A DNA stretch of 64,000 nt from Fimbriimonadia bacterium (GTDB lineage Bacteria; Armatimonadota; Fimbriimonadia; Fimbriimonadales; Fimbriimonadaceae). Below, piece by piece: positions 61,959 to 64,000 of this stretch. The stretch covers positions 1 through 64,000 of the forward strand of contig JAUICQ010000004.1 of assembly GCA_030427425.1 (NCBI GenBank), written 5' to 3'. The notes under the pieces are model-generated. The model was given only the letters and a program-made list of their open reading frames with translations, was not told where the DNA came from and searched no databases. Every line of letters starts with the position of its first letter. Position 1 is the stretch's first letter. Both the position numbers and the translations under genes were made by a program.

Positions 61959-62136
61959 ATATATGCTCTAACGAGCGGATCTTTATAGGGGAGAATTCTT
62001 GTAAAAAGCGAGTTGTATTCCTCATTTTTTTGTTTCCGGGGTTTTTTTAATGTATTATTAACAGTTACGGATGTAATATAGTATTTTGATTTCAATACCT
62101 GTAGTTTTCTCTTCAGTCGGCTGAAATTAGTGTAAT

Positions 62137-64000
62137 ATGAAAATTAAACAGGGAAGGTTTTGTACACTATTGAAGTTTAAAAAGTTGTTTTATCTAACTC
62201 TTTTCTCTGCATGGTTTGTTTTATTGCCATGCCATAACCAATCAGCATCTATGCTACCGGAAGTGTCTGGGTGTTCCAAGCAAGATTATCTTTATTCAGC
62301 AACTAGCATCAGCATTAATGGAAAGCATATTGTAGGTAGTTGTAAAAGCTGTCCAGAAAAAGGCGCAATGCCAATTACATGGATTAATGGTGTTGAATAT
62401 TCATTGTTATCACATATTCCTCTTGCAGCAGATGTGATTTTAACCGATTGTAGTAGTGATGGTAAAATTGTTATTGGTTGTGAAAGCTATCCTCGTTCAT
62501 ATCACTATATAACACAACCTATTTGCTGGGAAAATGGGGTCTCTTCATTATTGCCAGCACTACATGGATCTACTATTTCTAAAGCATTAGTATGTTCTGT
62601 TACAGGTGAATCTATTGCCGGTAATTGTGAAATTTTAGATGAAAGAGTAAAGTGTAGTTGGAAGAAAAAAGCTAATTCAAATAACAGTTATAGTGTAATT
62701 GATACTGATGATTACCTGCTTGATAAGCTCCCTCCATTTAGTTGTCTAATGGATATGATATGGCATAACGGATTGATACTTAAGAGGATGTCTCATGCTG
62801 TTGGTATATTTATTCCTAGATTGTACATGCCCGATTTTCTTACAAATTTCCGGGAGTACTATGATAAAAGTATGAGCAAAGCTAATCTCGCCATGGCTAC
62901 AGGTGGTTTATTTCCACAGAGAATTGCAGCGGAACGTGGAATGGCTTTATGTGGAGGGGATAGGTGGTCTAGCTGTATTTTGAAAAATGGAGACCTACAG
63001 AACATTGAAATCTTTTTGCTGGATAATATGCCCCGGAAAACAGTTGAAAGTCTTCCTGAAAATATAAAATGGATACTTCTTTCAGAAGATGGAGGCACTC
63101 TAGTTGGCAACTTAACAAATAGCACTCCTATAGTACTGAAAATTCCTTATTTTATACTGCTTCCGGATAAAAATAGAAGTAAAAAAGGATACGCGATTAA
63201 AGGAATCAGTTGGGATGGTACAATATCTGTTGGTACTAAACTGGCGTCTGAGGAAGATTGTTTAGAACATAACAATGCAATTATTTGGAAAACTTGTTAT
63301 AGCACTGGATGGAGTCCAGACTTAGATGGAAATTCAGAATATACTTGTCTAAATAGAATAGGTAGTGTAGTAGGAGGAGTGCATGAAATTGGAGAATATC
63401 ATGATTTTCATCCTTTTGTGTGTACAGCCTCTTCATTCGAGTATCTTCCACTAACGGATAATTTTCATTCAGGAGGTATTTCTAGTTTGGATAATACCGG
63501 TGATATATGCGTTGGAAGCTGTTACAATCTTTCTGAACATGCTTTAACTGTAGAGCAGGCGTGTGCTTGGCATAAAATAAAAGATGAGTACACGCTAAAG
63601 CTGCTGCCAGTTCCAAGTAGTTCTAATGTTTCACGGGCAAATTACGTTTCTGGTGACGGAGCGTTTATTGCAGGAAGTTGTAGAATTCACCTTGCCGACT
63701 GGTCTTCTGCTCTCGATTCTCCTGGTAAAGAACTGGTTTCAGAAGAGAACGTTTCGATATTAATTAATAGGCAGTATGCTGATACTAGTTCGAGTGAATC
63801 CCTATATAGCCCGTTTGATACTATTGGCAAAGCATGTGTTTGGTATAATGGATGTTGCTATATTTTGCCATCCAGCAGTAATTCTGTATATTCAGAAGCG
63901 CACTATGTGTTTGCCAATAATTTTGGCAGTGAAACCGATGTTGTAATTATAGGTGAAACCAGTTACAATGCTAAAGTCTGGGTTTATAAAATTAGAAACG
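62137..64000 (+). CDS. Secreted HAF-like repeat protein, 3' truncated by the window
   Basis: An ATG at 62137 opens a frame with no stop to the end of the window (621 codons). The N-terminus is basic then hydrophobic (KKLFYLTLFSAWFVLLPC), a signal or lipoprotein signal. The rest repeats a loose pattern of two parts: a glycine strand such as DGKIVIGC, GESIAGNC, GDICVGSC and GAFIAGSC, and a tryptophan strand such as CWENGVSSLLP, CAWHKIKDEY and CVWYNGCCYILP. This recalls extracellular HAF repeats of bacterial surface proteins, which likely fold as beta-propellers. At least six units are seen. It has many cysteines. An autotransporter barrel could lie beyond the edge. Confidence 0.65.
   Translation, partial: MKIKQGRFCTLLKFKKLFYLTLFSAWFVLLPCHNQSASMLPEVSGCSKQDYLYSATSISINGKHIVGSCKSCPEKGAMPITWINGVEYSLLSHIPLAADVILTDCSSDGKIVIGCESYPRSYHYITQPICWENGVSSLLPALHGSTISKALVCSVTGESIAGNCEILDERVKCSWKKKANSNNSYSVIDTDDYLLDKLPPFSCLMDMIWHNGLILKRMSHAVGIFIPRLYMPDFLTNFREYYDKSMSKANLAMATGGLFPQRIAAERGMALCGGDRWSSCILKNGDLQNIEIFLLDNMPRKTVESLPENIKWILLSEDGGTLVGNLTNSTPIVLKIPYFILLPDKNRSKKGYAIKGISWDGTISVGTKLASEEDCLEHNNAIIWKTCYSTGWSPDLDGNSEYTCLNRIGSVVGGVHEIGEYHDFHPFVCTASSFEYLPLTDNFHSGGISSLDNTGDICVGSCYNLSEHALTVEQACAWHKIKDEYTLKLLPVPSSSNVSRANYVSGDGAFIAGSCRIHLADWSSALDSPGKELVSEENVSILINRQYADTSSSESLYSPFDTIGKACVWYNGCCYILPSSSNSVYSEAHYVFANNFGSETDVVIIGETSYNAKVWVYKIRN

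Noticed and set aside
1-64000. tRNA and rRNA genes
   Set aside because: I scanned the spacers for T-loop (GGTTCGAATCC-like) and rRNA signatures and found none.

Overview
The window is a stretch of an AT-rich, gene-dense bacterial chromosome. Its contents point to an obligate intracellular, Gram-negative-type bacterium: two adjacent ATP/ADP translocase (Tlc) genes of the energy-parasite type, several secreted proteins of unknown family, leucine-rich-repeat proteins with eukaryote-directed motifs, and dispersed palindromic repeats between genes. It still respires: a caa3-type cytochrome oxidase, cytochrome c maturation genes and most of an F-type ATP synthase are present. I do not assign a phylum. 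The ATP synthase order (I-a-c-b-delta-alpha-gamma with no beta or epsilon behind it) and the A2-type (YSHPxVY) oxidase differ from the arrangement usual in Rickettsiales and other Alphaproteobacteria.

Layout. 1-5164: oxidase operon (conserved small protein, SCO, subunits II, I, III, IV), closed by a strong hairpin. 5230-5700: promoter-led non-coding stretch, possibly an unidentified structured RNA. 5784-9674 (minus): secreted subtilase, then ffh-rpsP-khpA. 9759-11647 (plus): a protein made only of SelB-type winged helices, and an acyl-CoA dehydrogenase. 11709-12640: 140-bp tandem repeats and palindromic elements on both sides of a GIY-YIG gene. 12639-16307 (minus): lipoprotein, LivK-like binding protein, DppF-like ATPase, NAD kinase. 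16548-19262: two lipoproteins sharing a C-terminal domain. 19284-26559: lipB, rplU-rpmA, photolyase, a secreted protein, rdgB and an AddB-like protein. 26687-33644: LRR protein, small proteins, cmk, an inositol-phosphatase-family enzyme and dnaN. 33850-39482 (minus): glycosyltransferase, ccmCBA, fluoride channel, RseP. 39608-46257: lipase and atp operon. 46451-54385: peptide-binding protein, pth, second LRR protein and the two tlc genes. 54606-61880: acetyltransferase, threonine-dehydrogenase-like enzyme, rpsR, fabD-fabG, a FlgM-like protein and prpB-prpC. 62137-64000: a secreted repeat protein open at the window edge.

How it fits together: the cell can make ATP by its own oxidase and ATP synthase and can import it through Tlc. 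Acyl-CoA dehydrogenase and the PrpB/PrpC pair suggest use of host-derived acyl and propionyl units. The most notable signal is a pair of separately located LRR proteins. Both have a signal peptide, a related N-terminal domain and a terminal CTIS, which reads as a eukaryotic CaaX prenylation box. One also carries overlapping PSAP/PPxY motifs of the kind viral late domains use. Together they look like an uncharacterised family of host-modified effectors.
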